Position numbers and translations under genes: made by a program. A model generated the notes under the pieces. The model worked only from the letters and a program-made list of their open reading frames with translations, was not told the origin of the DNA and did no database searches. A DNA stretch of 64,000 nt from Filosporella fistucella (taxonomy: Eukaryota > Ascomycota > Leotiomycetes > Helotiales), in contig JAQJZZ010000005.1 of assembly GCA_030077755.1 (NCBI GenBank), forward strand, positions 2,418,001 to 2,482,000. The letters run 5' to 3'. Shown here one piece after another: positions 1 through 11,713 of the stretch. Each line of letters opens with the position of its first letter. The stretch's first letter is position 1.

Positions 1-7
1 GGATATA

Positions 8-202
8 TTGGCACTAGTGGATAATAATAAGTCTAAAGCACCTTTAGCTATTACCCCTAATATTATTAATTACTTTGGCTCCATGCTAGCACCAGGGAGT
101 AAAGGCATGCCATACTTTAATAGAACTTATGCTAAAGAATTCACACGTCATTTTAAAGAAACGTGTAATAACTATAGAATCTTAGAAGCCAATAAAATCT
201 AG
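8..202 (+). pseudogene. gag-like fragment of the retroelement
   Basis: A short open stretch of 64 codons (first potential start near 8) whose middle resembles the substrate-selection part of fungal Ty3 gag proteins, with F-x-R/K-x-Y-A-K-E-F followed by an aromatic and basic segment. It ends at TAG and the downstream frame is broken repeatedly. The assignment rests mainly on its position ahead of the protease and RT relics, so it is tentative. Confidence 0.4.
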
Positions 203-2129
203 AGGCTCCTAAGATATGCTAATTAAATTAAATAATAATAAATCAAAGGCCTATCCGAGTATCTTAATAAGAAATCATATGCTAAATTCGCTCTTGCAAT
301 CTATAAAGAATTCGTTAACTCTAACCCTAAATAATTTAAAATGTCTATTACCTTCCTTAAATAATTTATTAGGGTTAAACGTAAATTTATTAATCTTAAA
401 GCATTTCTTAGGGAATTCCATATTATATTAGGAGAGCTAGTTATAAAGGATATCTTGAGTTATGCTAATTAAGGGAGATTCCTACTTATTGGCTTGCCTA
501 AGTTTATAAGGGAAAAGATTATTAATAAGTATTAGGTTAATTATAATAAACCGGAGTCTTATAATAAATATAGCCAATTTAGAGAGTATGCCAAGAATTT
601 TGCGAATATTAGATATAGCTTAGAGGTTTGGGAACTTTAGAAAAACCTAATAGTAAGCTATAAAAAAGAGATAATATTTATGGTTAAATAGCTTAATAAT
701 CCAAAACCACTCATAATATTAGCTATTAATCCACTAATAATATTCTCTTAAATAGCTAATATAAACGTAAAGTTAGAAGCACTTGCGTTAGATTTTAAAT
801 GTTTAAAGATTAGGAATATAAGAGTGGAAAAGAGATTAAATAGCGAGAATTATGATCTAGAATTTAAAAGAAAAGTAAGAGCTTAATATCTTATATATAG
901 GAATAAATATAATGGATATTCTTATTAGGACTTAAGATATGATAATAATATTAACCTCTTAAATAATATTTCTATTAATGCTATTAAAGTTTATAAAAGT
1001 TAGGATATTACCTATAACTTTTATAATGGGAAATTCGGAGTAAAGTAGCATAGGTTTAGGGATAAATGTCTTATATACCTTTATATAATAACTATAGGCA
1101 TAATCCACTTTAATAACTTTAGCAAAATTGCATTTGGTCCGAGAAGAGTAGGAGCTTAATTATTAAGGAAAAGAAGAGACTAGAATTGGGTAGCTATTAT
1201 TTAATTAGCGATAAATGGCATAAATCTGGATAAGAACGTGGATATAAGACATATAAATACTTAAGTGTTTAAATAATTAATAAAGCTATTATATTTTAAT
1301 ATATAAGGAGCACGTTTATAATAACCTACCTCCTTTATAAGCTATTAACCACCTATACTATTATTATAATTAACCTCTATTCTTTAATTAGATAGGCTAG
1401 CGGGAGTTAAAAAGATTTAGCTTTCCGGATAATCGCTATTAATAAAATTAGACTTAGAAGTGAAAGAGGACTTAGCAAATGTAAAAGTAATATTAAGTGT
1501 GGTTACTAGAATTAGGAAGCCTATTATGCATTTTAAGAATATAATAAAGGTGGCTAAGAAAGTCTTAAAGCTAAGGATTAATCTAGGAAGAATAATAAGA
1601 GAATAAAATTATGATATTATTTTATAGCGCCTAAGCATTAAGGATAATAAGGAATTAAAAGAATTTAATATAATTATAGTTAATAAAAGCCAATTATAAT
1701 AGCAAGATTCCTAAGGGGATATTAAAATGGAGGAAATTATAAATAAATTAAAAGATAAAGTTATTAAGCTAATAGTTAAGAAACCTAGAAGAGCCTTAAA
1801 TTAAGGAATAAAGAAAAATAGGGACTAAATCCTTAATTAATATATTAGTTTAAAAGCAAGAGTGGAAGCTATTAATCGACTTTTTTCGGGGAAAGAAATG
1901 CGTTTATAAGATATTTATGCTATTTAAGAGAACGTTTTTAAAATGGCTTAAGAAAGATATATTATTCCGAAAATTAAAGGGAATGATTTTATCCTATAAA
2001 ATCTAGGAGAAATTAAAAATTAGATATTAGAAAAATTTGGGAAAGTAGCTATTCTTAAAGTTAATGCTATTAAAATGGGTTCCATTATTTAAAGGTGCCT
2101 AGTATTAGTAATAAGAATACCAAAAGTAA

Positions 2130-2215
2130 AAGTCTTAATTAATGATAAAATTAAGGTTATAGCAATTCTTGATATAGGAATAAAGGTTAATATTATAAGA
2201 AGAAACTGGGCAGAG
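2130..2215 (+). pseudogene. retroviral-type aspartic protease relic
   Basis: The translation contains A-I-L-D-I-G-I-K-V-N-I-I, matching the A-L-(I/L)-D-(S/T)-G-A-x-x-N-F-I active-site loop of retroelement proteases. The usual S/T after the catalytic Asp is Ile and the Ala after Gly is Ile, so the site is not functional. It lies between the gag and RT relics as expected. Confidence 0.55.
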
Positions 2216-3099
2216 GAAGTAAAACTTATAATATTAGAGATAAAAAAATAAATAACCTATTTAATTATTAATAATAAAAATAGACCATTTATAGGCTTTA
2301 TTAAGAATATCCTTATTAATATTAGAGGTATTATTTATTATATTAACTTTTAGGTAATCTCTTATTATTAAAAGGAGATTCTTTTAGGAATGCCATATTT
2401 GCTAAAAATGAAGTTTAACTTTTATTATTTAAGAGGAGGGATCGTGTAAGCTTGCTTTATAAACATTTAAGGAGTAATAGGAACGGTTATAATTGCTAGA
2501 GATAAAACTAAGTATGCTAGCGTTAAAGAAGTAAAAATAGTAGGAAAAGTTTAGCTAATTTGCAAAATGGGTTATAAGTTAGTGAGGTTAAAAGCCTAGG
2601 ATTAATATATTATAGCTCTTAAAGTAATAAAGAATAGAGTAATAATTCGAGGTTAAAGCGATATAATAGATGAAAGGAAAAGAAGAAAAATATAAAAAGG
2701 GAATTATATATAAAATTTAATATATGTATAATATAAATGGATAGAATTATTAGAGTAAATGATTTTATTATTATTATTAAAGAAAGAAAAGAAGGTGATC
2801 CAAGTTAACGCTACCCCTAAAGACCATTTAAGGTTAATATAGCATATAAAAAAGTCGCCGACAAGGTTTAACTAGTGAGCTTAAGAAATTCTAATAGGAT
2901 AAATCCAGGAGGATTAATTAATTGGCTTAAAAAATTAAAAGATAAGAAGTTAAATATTAAGATAGGTAAATTTAATAATTGGATATTAGGAAGATTTATA
3001 ACTAGCATATTAGGAAGCAGACTCATAATAAAAAGGATAGAGCAGATAATAGTGGGAAAGACTATTATAAATAAAGAAAAAAGGTTACTCATGCAAATA

Positions 3100-4060
3100 C
3101 TTATAAATTATAAGGAAGCTATTATATTTAATTGGATAAAAATAGGAATTATCACTTTAAATATTATATTACCACTTAAAATTAAGACCATTCCTTATTA
3201 AGCATGGTAAGAAAGCTCATTTCCAGTGCTAAAAGCGCTTAATAAAGAAGTTATTAAGATGCTAAGAAATAGAATGCATAGAGGAATAATAAAATAGTAT
3301 TATGGTCTATATAGAAATAAGTGGTTCTTAATAGCAAAGAAGGAAAAGAAGAGCTATCGACTCATTATAACGGTAATTAAAATGAATTGAGTCATAATTA
3401 GGGATGCGAATATTCCATCAAATATAGACTAGTTCTTAAAAGAATTTATAGGAATAATAATGGCATTATTAGTGGACTTATTTTCTAGCTATGATTAAAT
3501 GTTATTAGATTTTAGGGATAGAGATATAACTATTATATATACCCTAATCGGACTTATTAGGTTAATAAGACTCCCTTAAGGTAATATTAATTTAATTATA
3601 TAATTTTATAGAGTAATTTATAAGATTTTGCTTAATTATGTGCTATATATCGCGCTGCCATATATGGATGACATCGGAGTAAAAGGATTATATTCCTTTT
3701 ATAATAATAAAAAAGTGGCGCTAGGAATTAGACGTTTTATATTAAAATATCTTTAGAACTTGGACCTGGTAATGGAAAGATTAAAAAGAACTAGAGCGAT
3801 TATTGGAATTAAATCACAATTCTATATGCTAGGCTTAAAAATTGTTAGCTATGTCACCGATTTAGAAGGGAGACACTTAGAAATAGCTAAAATCGATAAA
3901 ATTTTAAAATGGTCGAAATGCGATAATATTATAAAAGCTAGAGCATTTATAGGCATTTATGTTTTTTACCATATTTGGGTTAAAGACTATGCTAAAATCA
4001 TAGAACCGATATATTCTCTAATAAAAAAAGGAGTAGACTTTAAGTGGGAATAACCTTAAA
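3100..4060 (+). pseudogene. reverse transcriptase relic of the Ty3/gypsy element
   Basis: The catalytic box is still readable as Y-M-D-D-I at about 3661-3675. Upstream are P-L-K-I-K-T-I-P-Y and S-Y-R-L-I-I-T-like segments typical of palm and fingers. Downstream, a 97-codon open stretch (3760-4053) carries the thumb/connection features V-S-Y-V, K-I-D-K-I-L-K-W and A-R-A-F-I-G-I-Y, common in fungal Ty3 RT ahead of RNase H. Several in-frame TAG/TAA codons interrupt the rest, many plausibly former CAG/CAA glutamines or TGG tryptophans. Confidence 0.8.
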
Positions 4061-4139
4061 AAGATATGCTTTTTATAATTTAATATGCGCTAATATTAGC
4101 ACTAGCCTTAGTAAAAATAAGGTATAGGAAGGACTTAGG

Positions 4140-4623
4140 AGAGATTATTTTAATAGTGGATGCTAGTTTAAAAGGATGGGGTGCTATACTTTAATAGCTT
4201 AATAAAGATAAAAATAGATATTTAAGTAGATATGAAAGCGGACTCTAGTCTTTAGCTAAATAAAATTATAATGCCATTAAACGAGAATATAGAGGTGCCT
4301 TAAAAGCTATAAAGAAAATGAGAGGAGATTTATATAGAGTGCATTTTATCCTAGAAATAGACGCTATAATTCTAGTAGCGTAGCTAAATGGAGCCGTATT
4401 TAATTTGCTAAAAATAATACTTATATACTAGATAGCTTAGATGAGACTAATGGACTTTAAAGTTAGACATATTTTAGGAACCAAGAATATTGCTATAAAC
4501 GGCCTATTAAGAAGACCAATTTTCTTAGGAGATAAAGAGGAAAGAGAAAATAAAGAAGACCTAAATAATTGGATTAATGCAAGAATTTATCATATATTAG
4601 TATATAATATAGCATTGGCTTAA
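4140..4623 (+). pseudogene. RNase H relic of the Ty3/gypsy element
   Basis: Translation gives I-L-I-V-D-A-S-L-K-G-W-G-A, the first catalytic Asp of retroelement RNase H in the D-A-S-x-x-G-x-G-A form. It continues with Y-x-A-I-K-R-E-Y-x-G-A (the E helix) and I-D-A near 4365. The tail V-R-H-I-L-G-T-K-N-I-A-I-N-G-L-L-R-R resembles the H-x-x-G-x-x-N-x-x-A-D-x-L-S-R end of the domain with the final Asp changed to Asn. Stops occur at several codons. Confidence 0.75.
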
Positions 4624-4929
4624 AAGTAATACCTAAATAAATCCTATTTACCTAAATCTTAAATAATTGCTTCCTTTCTTATAATACTCCGAAATCTAGG
4701 CGGTATAACTATATTATAATTTAAAATCTTTAAGAATAAAGCCTTAAATTTCATTATTAAAGATTAGCAACTTTATAAGAGAGCCTCTAGGGATATCCTA
4801 ATAAAATTAGTCGTGGATAGAGCTAAAAAGAGGAACTAAGTTATATTGGAATATTATATTAAGGGTGATTATTATGGAAAAGAAGAGATATATCGCAAAT
4901 CCGCGAGTAGATTTTAGTGGAGTGGTGCA

Positions 4930-5530
4930 TTTGCTAATTATAGAGCCTTTTATATAAGCTATAAAGAATATTAAATGAGATTAGGGTTAAAGTATAATGA
5001 GCCACTTTATATAATTTAAATAACCGGCATGTGGTAAAAAGTAGGTCTTAACGTGGTTTATATGCCAAATAATAATGGTAAGAAGTTCTTCGTTTTAATA
5101 AAAGATGATTTATCTAGCTAGCTAAAAGAAAGAGCCTTAATAAAAGCAGACGCCGCTTTAATAGCAAAATTCATTTGGGAGGACATTATTTATAAGCATG
5201 GGATTTTTGGGAGACTTATAATAAATGGAGGTCTAGAAAATAAGGGTATTGCTATGGAGTTTACTAAAAAATATAAAATTAAAAGAATATAGATTTTAGC
5301 ATATAACTTAAAAGTAAATGGAATAATTAAGAGGGGATATAAGGATATTTTAGAATCGCTAGCAAAAATAATAAGAAGAGGGATGTAGAAATGGATTAAG
5401 AAATTTCATTTAATCCTATTAGCATGCCAAATTAGCATATATGGATTAACTAATATTATATTATTCTTTTTATTTTATAGAAGGGAAGTAATTCTTTTAA
5501 TAGAGACATAGTATCCCATTTGGAGAATGC
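4930..5530 (+). pseudogene. integrase core relic of the Ty3/gypsy element
   Basis: Readable segments include F-V-L-I-K-D-D-L-S, A-K-F-I-W-E-D-I-I-Y-K-H-G and then I-I-N-G-G-L-E-N-K-G where T-D-N-G-x-E-N is expected. Next comes V-N-G-I-I-K-R-G-Y where N-G-x-x-E-R-G-H is expected. The second Asp and the Glu of the DDE triad are thus replaced by Asn and Lys, both G-to-A type changes that fit RIP. The domain is followed by a recognisable C-terminal segment and then unreadable AT-rich DNA. Confidence 0.8.
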
Positions 5531-5560
5531 TAGATTAAAAGAAAATAAGAATATGAGCTA

Positions 5561-8440
5561 ATCTTTTAGCTATATGAGCAAGATAGCTAAAATTGAGAGA
5601 TAAAGACATGAAAGAAATTACCTTAAGAAAAAGAAGAATTAGGGAATTGGGAAAGGAAGCATTTGATAAAACTCATAAATTATAAATATATAGCCTTAAA
5701 GTTAATAACATTATTTTAATTCTTAATATAAAGAAGGCAATTAATATATCTTTAAATGCTAAACTCAAATACTAATAGAGGGGACCTTATTAAATTACCT
5801 TAGCAAATAATATAAAAGGATATTTTAAGCTAAAAGAGCTAGATAATATTTAATTATAAGGATTATTTGCAGGAAATAGGCTAAAGAGGTTTATTTAAAG
5901 AAGAAAAGGATTTATTATAATAGACCCCATTGCATAGGACGATAGTGATAGCGATAGCTTAGAAGGGTTAAATAAATTAAATAAATCTAAATATAAAGAC
6001 TTTAAGGGCGATAATTGATAAATATTATTAGCGGCGACCATTTTAAATCATACCAAATTAGCTAGCTATCTTTAGGCCTAGGCGATGCTATATTAATATT
6101 TGACTTGGCCCTAAGCAGGAGCTACTCTTTAAGATAGCGGGAAAATTAAAAGCTCTATAAGCGCTATCTCTACGCGGTAATTAAAAGATTACCTTAATAA
6201 TTAAAAATTATAAAAGACACTAATATAATACCCCTTATCTGCTTTTGTGTGGGATTTATTAGCTCGCGTTACCCTAATATATAGGATAAGGCCGACTTTA
6301 ATTATAAATAAGCAGGAGAGCCGAAGCTCTATAAGCGCTCTAAATCGGTGTCTTTAAACCTCTTTTAAATAGGATTGAAAGATATCTCAACCGCACCCTA
6401 GGCAAGGTTTTAGGACACCTTTCTTATAACCATAATTCCACGGAGGGTTTAATATTAGATTTGCTCTAATAAATTAAAGTAAAAAGGTAATAAGAGACTA
6501 GGATTGGACCAGGAACCTATTATGAGATATACCGAAGTGAATCTTAAGAAAGCCCTTAAAAGAAAAATCCTTAAAAATAAAATAAAGCCCTCGGAATTCC
6601 CCTTAATTTTAAATGGTCGCTATTTCAAATCTTGAGGAAAAGCAGCTATGGCTAGTAATTACCCCCTATTAAGACTTAAAAAGGTAATAATCTTTATAAT
6701 TGGTTTAGAATATATTTGTTTTAGCTCGAAAAATAGAGTATTTTCCCTTAAATAGTTAATATTCCCTATTGGCTTCTTAGCACACCGCTTATTAGAGTAT
6801 AAATATAAGGTTTAAAAAGTGCCCGGGCACTTCCTTTATAGCTATAATGACTTAATAAGTTTAATGAGCTTTTATTATAAAAGCAAATAGCCAAAGTCTA
6901 TAATAGCTAGCTATTAATTAAAGACATACTTTCTCTATTAAAGGAGATATCCTTGAAATTTATATTAATAACCCTTTAAGAGTTTTATGTCTATTAAAGA
7001 AACTTTAGTGACGATAATGTTCCTGACCGTGGGTAGGTCTTTCTCATATTCTCGCACGGATCTATAAAGAGGCACTTTCCTTAATAAAAGCCGAAGGTGC
7101 ATGTGATATAGGATAAGCTATTAAGATAAGTATGATATAAAAAAAAGAAGCTATTAAGCCCTTTGCAAAAACTCTTAATATATATTAACTAGGGTAATAT
7201 ACCGCTATCTAGATATGCAAAGCACGCCTTGCATAGCTTAAATAACCCGTGGAAGGCACTTTATAAAAATAGAGGCTTAATATACTTTTAATCCCTTAAC
7301 CCATAGTTTAGCACTAGCTAAAAAGATCCTTATAAAACTCTTTATAATAATAAAAATGAATAATATTATAAGGATAAGCAAAGAAATATAAGGAAAATAA
7401 TTAAACTAGCCGCGCTATTAGTACTTATCGACATTTACCTATTTATATAAAGCCCTATTACCTAATATCTTATTATCCCATATATATATTCGAATTTGAG
7501 GTTCTCGTTCGAGGTTATTAACCTATTTATATCCTAACCACTAATATATAAGTTAAAGTTATTAAAGGAAGAAAGGATTAAAGGAAGGAAGGAAGGACGG
7601 AAAATGGGATTTAAGAAGTATAAAAGACGGTTAGCTAATTAATTCTTTTAAACCAATTAACCGTGGAAAAAACCATATCTGGCCTAAGATTAACTAAGGA
7701 CGTATTAGCTGCCTTGGGCGAGTGTGAAAACCCTATACGTGATTACTATGAGATTATTATAATAAAGTGGCACTTAGCTTATATAATTACCCTAATTCGA
7801 TTGCTTTAAGAGAGCGTCAAATGACGATAATAATATTAAATAGCGATAATAATCGTTAATAAAGGAATAAGACTTAATAAGAAGTTAGAAAAGGGATAAA
7901 AAATATATTAGATGGCAAAATTTAGCTTTAATAAAAGGCTAAAAGTATTCATTTTCGAGTATTATTATACCCTATAATTGCAAAAATCTCGATTTATTAT
8001 TAGCGCATTTTTTTATTACTTATCTTAGTAATAGACCTTTATAATTAAGGATAGTAATAGCGATAAGGGTATTTGAGGAAGGATTATTATCGCTATAGGC
8101 CATTATAAAAGAGGTGGGCGAAAAGTTATAAAGAAAATAGGAAAGATATTGAGTTTAAGAGGTTAGAAGGAATGGGAGGGTTTATATACGCCATAAGAAG
8201 CCATGTGAGCCTGGAATTAAGAGTGAATGGCTAATTATCCGCTATTCTTTAAAAGTAAACTTTTAAGGAAGGTCACGGGATATTTTCTTTTTAGGTTTTA
8301 ATATTAGGGATCACTTTATTCTTTTAAGCATTTCCTTATAATTAGAGTTATTTGGGCCTATTTTAGAAGACTTAAATGTACTCGTTTAATAAAACTGGGT
8401 GGGGGCGAGTATAAAAGAGCTCTAAAATTAGTGTTTATTA
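5561..8440. other. AT-rich, RIP-like DNA without a readable gene
   Basis: This stretch keeps the TA-rich composition of the retroelement but has no open frame over 60 codons and no domain I can recognise. It probably contains the rest of the retroelement (3' LTR) and perhaps other degraded repeats, since composition changes only near 8.44 kb. A GGAAGGAAGG-type purine run occurs near 7570-7600. I did not find a clear pair of terminal repeats by eye. Confidence 0.6.
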
Positions 8441-8621
8441 TATTAGTCACGTGTGGCACGTGTTTGGCTATTTTCTAGTATTTTATTATATTATTCCAGG
8501 GCTCGACCTTTTATACTTAGAGACTTAGATAATAATGCCATAATTACTGAAGACCACCAGCTGCTTACCCTTTTTATTATTTGTATTATTTGTGGTTCTA
8601 TTTATAATATGCTTCGGCAGA

Positions 8622-10125
8622 CTAAAGGTCAAATGGTTTCAGACCCTCTTGGTCGAGGTCAATGTGATATTTGTGGGCGGTTGTTCTAAAGAGCTCAGAG
8701 AACTCGGTGTTTAAATTCTGGACGACAGCTCGGATACGTACGACGGCAATTGGGGAAGCGTTGTTGAACTCTTGCTCGGAAATAGATTTGTGGAAGTACT
8801 CTGCTTCGTAATGTCCAGCGACAGCAGCTTGAGAGATCTGAAAGATATCGAGACTCAACCTGAAAGTTACGAGAGTAAGAAACTATATTCTAGTGGAGGG
8901 AAATTCAGAGTGATGTCTTACTGCGAGAGATAAGCCTTGCATTCTTCGGCATTAGAACGGGAAACCCCCATAGTGTTAAGCTGGCCATTCGCATCCGTCA
9001 ACGCGTTTTCGAGATCCTGACGGAGTTTGGGAAGTTCGTGCTTGATATGTTCAAATAATAGCACACTCAGCCGGCTTCTTAGTGCATTGATTCCAACACA
9101 TTCCTTTGGCAGAATCTTGAAGTTCGATGTGCGGAAATATGTCTGCTCGGCTATATTTCGCTCCATCAAAGTGCTGTCGCCTTCCTCAAAGCTCCTGTTC
9201 TTGAGGACATGCCACCCGAGTTTGAAGAACACGTCTTCATTTTTTGCGAGTGAGATAAAGGCTTTCTCACTTCCTGAACCAGAGGGGAGACGGTCTGGTT
9301 TGGTAATAATGCCCAAGGTACGGTCACCGTCTGGATCGAATTTTCGAACCTTTGTGAGGATAGGCTGATTTGCATGATCGTTCGTGGCAGAGATGACAGC
9401 CAAGCAAATAGTGCGAGGTTGTGAGATGTAGTGGTCGGTAATCTCACCTACCATCTTCACGTCGGCATCAGTTACACCCTTCGTAGCGTTTGCGATGAGA
9501 CCAGGAATATCGACGAGAGTAAGCTGGGGCCGAGAAGGTCCTTCAATTTCGATGCTCAAGACGTCTCGAGCAAAAGCGCCAAGCCGAGGCTCTACATCGG
9601 AGTCTTTTTCCATACCTAAGATAGTCAATTTCAAATGAGGTTCAATTCAGACACAAACGAAGATGATATTGGAAATTACCTACCCATAACTTCCATCGCC
9701 ATTTGCATGATAGTAGGCAGCTCATCGAAATTTGTAATGGATTCTTCGAATCCTCTGATTTGCGTCTGCTCGTTAGCAGGCCGCTGGTTATCGGGGATAA
9801 TTTTAATCGTCAGCGAATTGACAGGAGCACGACGTAAGATGATCTCGGTCGCAAACCGTGTGCATAGATTATCGTTTCGAGGGAATGGAATTTCCGTCAA
9901 GGCTTCAAGGACAGAGCTCTTTCCAGCTGACTGGTCTCCACATACAACGAGCTGCGGAAGTGACAGGATGCTTTCGAGCCCGCATTTTCGAACTTGGGCA
10001 ACGGTATCAAGGATTCGACGCTGCTCATCAGTTTGGAGGTCTTCGAGCGAACTTGTAATATCCAAATCTGGGTTTGAAACCTGATTTGGAATATCGTGAC
10101 TGGTTCCATTAATTGAGCCTGGCAT
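8622..10125 (-). CDS. dynamin-family GTPase, C-terminally truncated
   Basis: Three exons (10125-9684, 9615-8922, 8859-8622) encode about 457 residues. The G domain is complete: P-loop GDQSAGKSS at residues ~63-71, the G2 Thr in LCTRFATEI, G3 DIPG at ~183-186 and G4 TKPD at ~252-255. Family members hydrolyse GTP to remodel membranes; fungal relatives also include Mx/Vps1-like proteins of unknown role. The stalk begins (FKILPKECVG, LRSRLSVLLFEHI) but the frame stops after KPFDL at 8622, next to the AT-rich block. Usual length is ~700 residues, so much of the stalk and the GTPase effector domain is missing. The Met at 10125 was preferred because the longer frame upstream starts on a non-ATG codon. 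Probably a pseudogene or truncated allele. Confidence 0.8.
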
Positions 10126-10159
10126 GTCTGCGTAGAAGTTCAATATCAAACCCACAAAG

Positions 10160-11700
10160 TACCAGGAAGTGCCGATAGGATGCCAAAAGATGTTCTGATG
10201 CGGACAATATATGATTAAGGAAGGTACTCAGGAGAACCTGTTAAATGCAATTGATGCTTTCGTATCTGGGCTTCGGCGCAATTGCCACAAGTAAAGTCAA
10301 TAGAGGCAAAATTTCAAGACGCGTATCACCTGGGTGCATTGTATTCAGTCTTTTGCTGGGAAAGGGGGGGCTACGACTTACATAGCCCTCTCGAGCAAAG
10401 ATCGGACACCTCATAATGCAATGTCTGGTCAGCATGCGCGAAAAACAAAAGAAGATTCTCAAAAGAACTTTCTCACCTGCACACACCTACTAAATCAATT
10501 TTCTGCTCAGGGCACCGCTCACTATAAAAAAGCATCCCTCATCAATATGGTATGATAATTTACAAATGGATTCTACAGGTCTTTCCCAACTCACCTGATT
10601 CTCCTTCGTAAATTGTTTCGAAATTTCACTAAATATCTTAGGCCGCAGGGCTTGAGCGTAGAGTTCGATCTTCGCGAGGTATTTTCTCGCTCATGGATTT
10701 CATTGTCAGTTTCTCCGGATAAGGCTCTCCGATCACTTGCTTTTTCGGTGCAACCGTGACTTTGGGGGCTGGAAAAGAGAGTGAGTGGATGGCTATTCCT
10801 GTTATCTGGTATTATCACGTTGCACAAAAACCTGTAAAGTGTCACAAAACTTGCGGTGAAGGTCTTCTGAGTTTGACTGGCTGCTTAGGGCTGTAGAGAG
10901 CTTGCGGATTGCAACTTCAACTCTTGGGACGGGATATGAACGCTTAGTGTGTAAGAAAATAGGGGAAGATCTATTCGAGAGGAACCAAGGCTTCAAGATT
11001 GGCGAGCTAAGCTCAAAGAGCTACGGGCTAGGAGCTTGCACACATTGGTATCGCATTCCAACCCACCTTTCCATTTTGCATACTTCCTCTGCCACAAGCT
11101 CGAACACGCTAACTGGTCAAAAACAAATACACGAACGACAAATAAGCTACCTTCTTCCTATCTCCAAACAAACACAGAAGACGGTTAAAGAGAGGTTCAA
11201 TACCTTGCACGTGCCCAACATCTGGGAGGCATAGTTAGTAATGCCAGCTGACCTTAACTAAGCTGACAGCCTTAGGATGCCGCATTGCTGTCTCAAGATA
11301 GAGAACGATGTTAGAAACTACCGGATCCAAATGGGGAGATTAAGGGCGGGAATCTCTAAAATAGGAATATTGTCACGGAATCATATAACATACGGCTCCC
11401 TAGGCTCTACTGAAATAAATTAAGGTTATTATTTCGCTTAAGCGAGTGGCTCTTATATATCTTTACTACTCTTATAAAACTTGGCTCCTTAGATAAAACT
11501 CTCTTAACTAAGTGGAATACTCTTAATTACTATTATAAGCTTTATAGACTACTATGTGGAAAATATCTGAGCTAAGAATGCAGGAACATTTAGAGTAGGA
11601 ACATTATGAATAGAAACATCCAGAATAGAGATAGCTACGACGCAACTCCCTCAACAAACCTTATCTTGTGAAAAGTTAGGCCACGCATCTCAAATCCATC
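10160..11700. other. intergenic DNA, no supportable gene
   Basis: Short overlapping frames occur on both strands (for example 10591-10845 and 10802-10996 on minus, 10902-11234 on plus), but none has a family motif, good codon structure or convincing splice continuity. Composition is mixed; a RIP-like patch lies at 11400-11560. Confidence 0.5.
11400..11560. repeat. short AT-rich RIP-like patch
   Basis: About 160 bp of TA-rich sequence, dense in TTATA and TAAT words and with few CpA/TpG dinucleotides, stands inside ordinary DNA. Its composition matches the 1-8440 block, so it is likely a fragment of a degraded repeat. The element type cannot be identified. Confidence 0.45.
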
Positions 11701-11713
11701 ACGAGCGCGCGTT

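Larger units (their letters stand above)
1..5560 (+). mobile_element. RIP-degraded Ty3/gypsy LTR retroelement (coding part)
   Basis: Relics of a gag-pol polyprotein lie in order on the plus strand: gag-like (from the window edge), retroviral-type protease near 2.15 kb, reverse transcriptase at 3.1-4.06 kb, RNase H at 4.14-4.6 kb and integrase at 4.9-5.5 kb. RT before integrase is the Ty3/gypsy order. The whole stretch is very AT-rich and broken by many TAA/TAG codons, the expected outcome of C-to-T change at CpA in repeated fungal DNA. It cannot be autonomous. No LTR was identified; the 5' end may lie outside the window and the 3' limit is approximate. Confidence 0.85.

Noticed and set aside
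1..8440. CRISPR array, prophage or bacterial origin
   Set aside because: No regularly spaced repeats and all coding relics are of a fungal Ty3/gypsy element; the window is eukaryotic.
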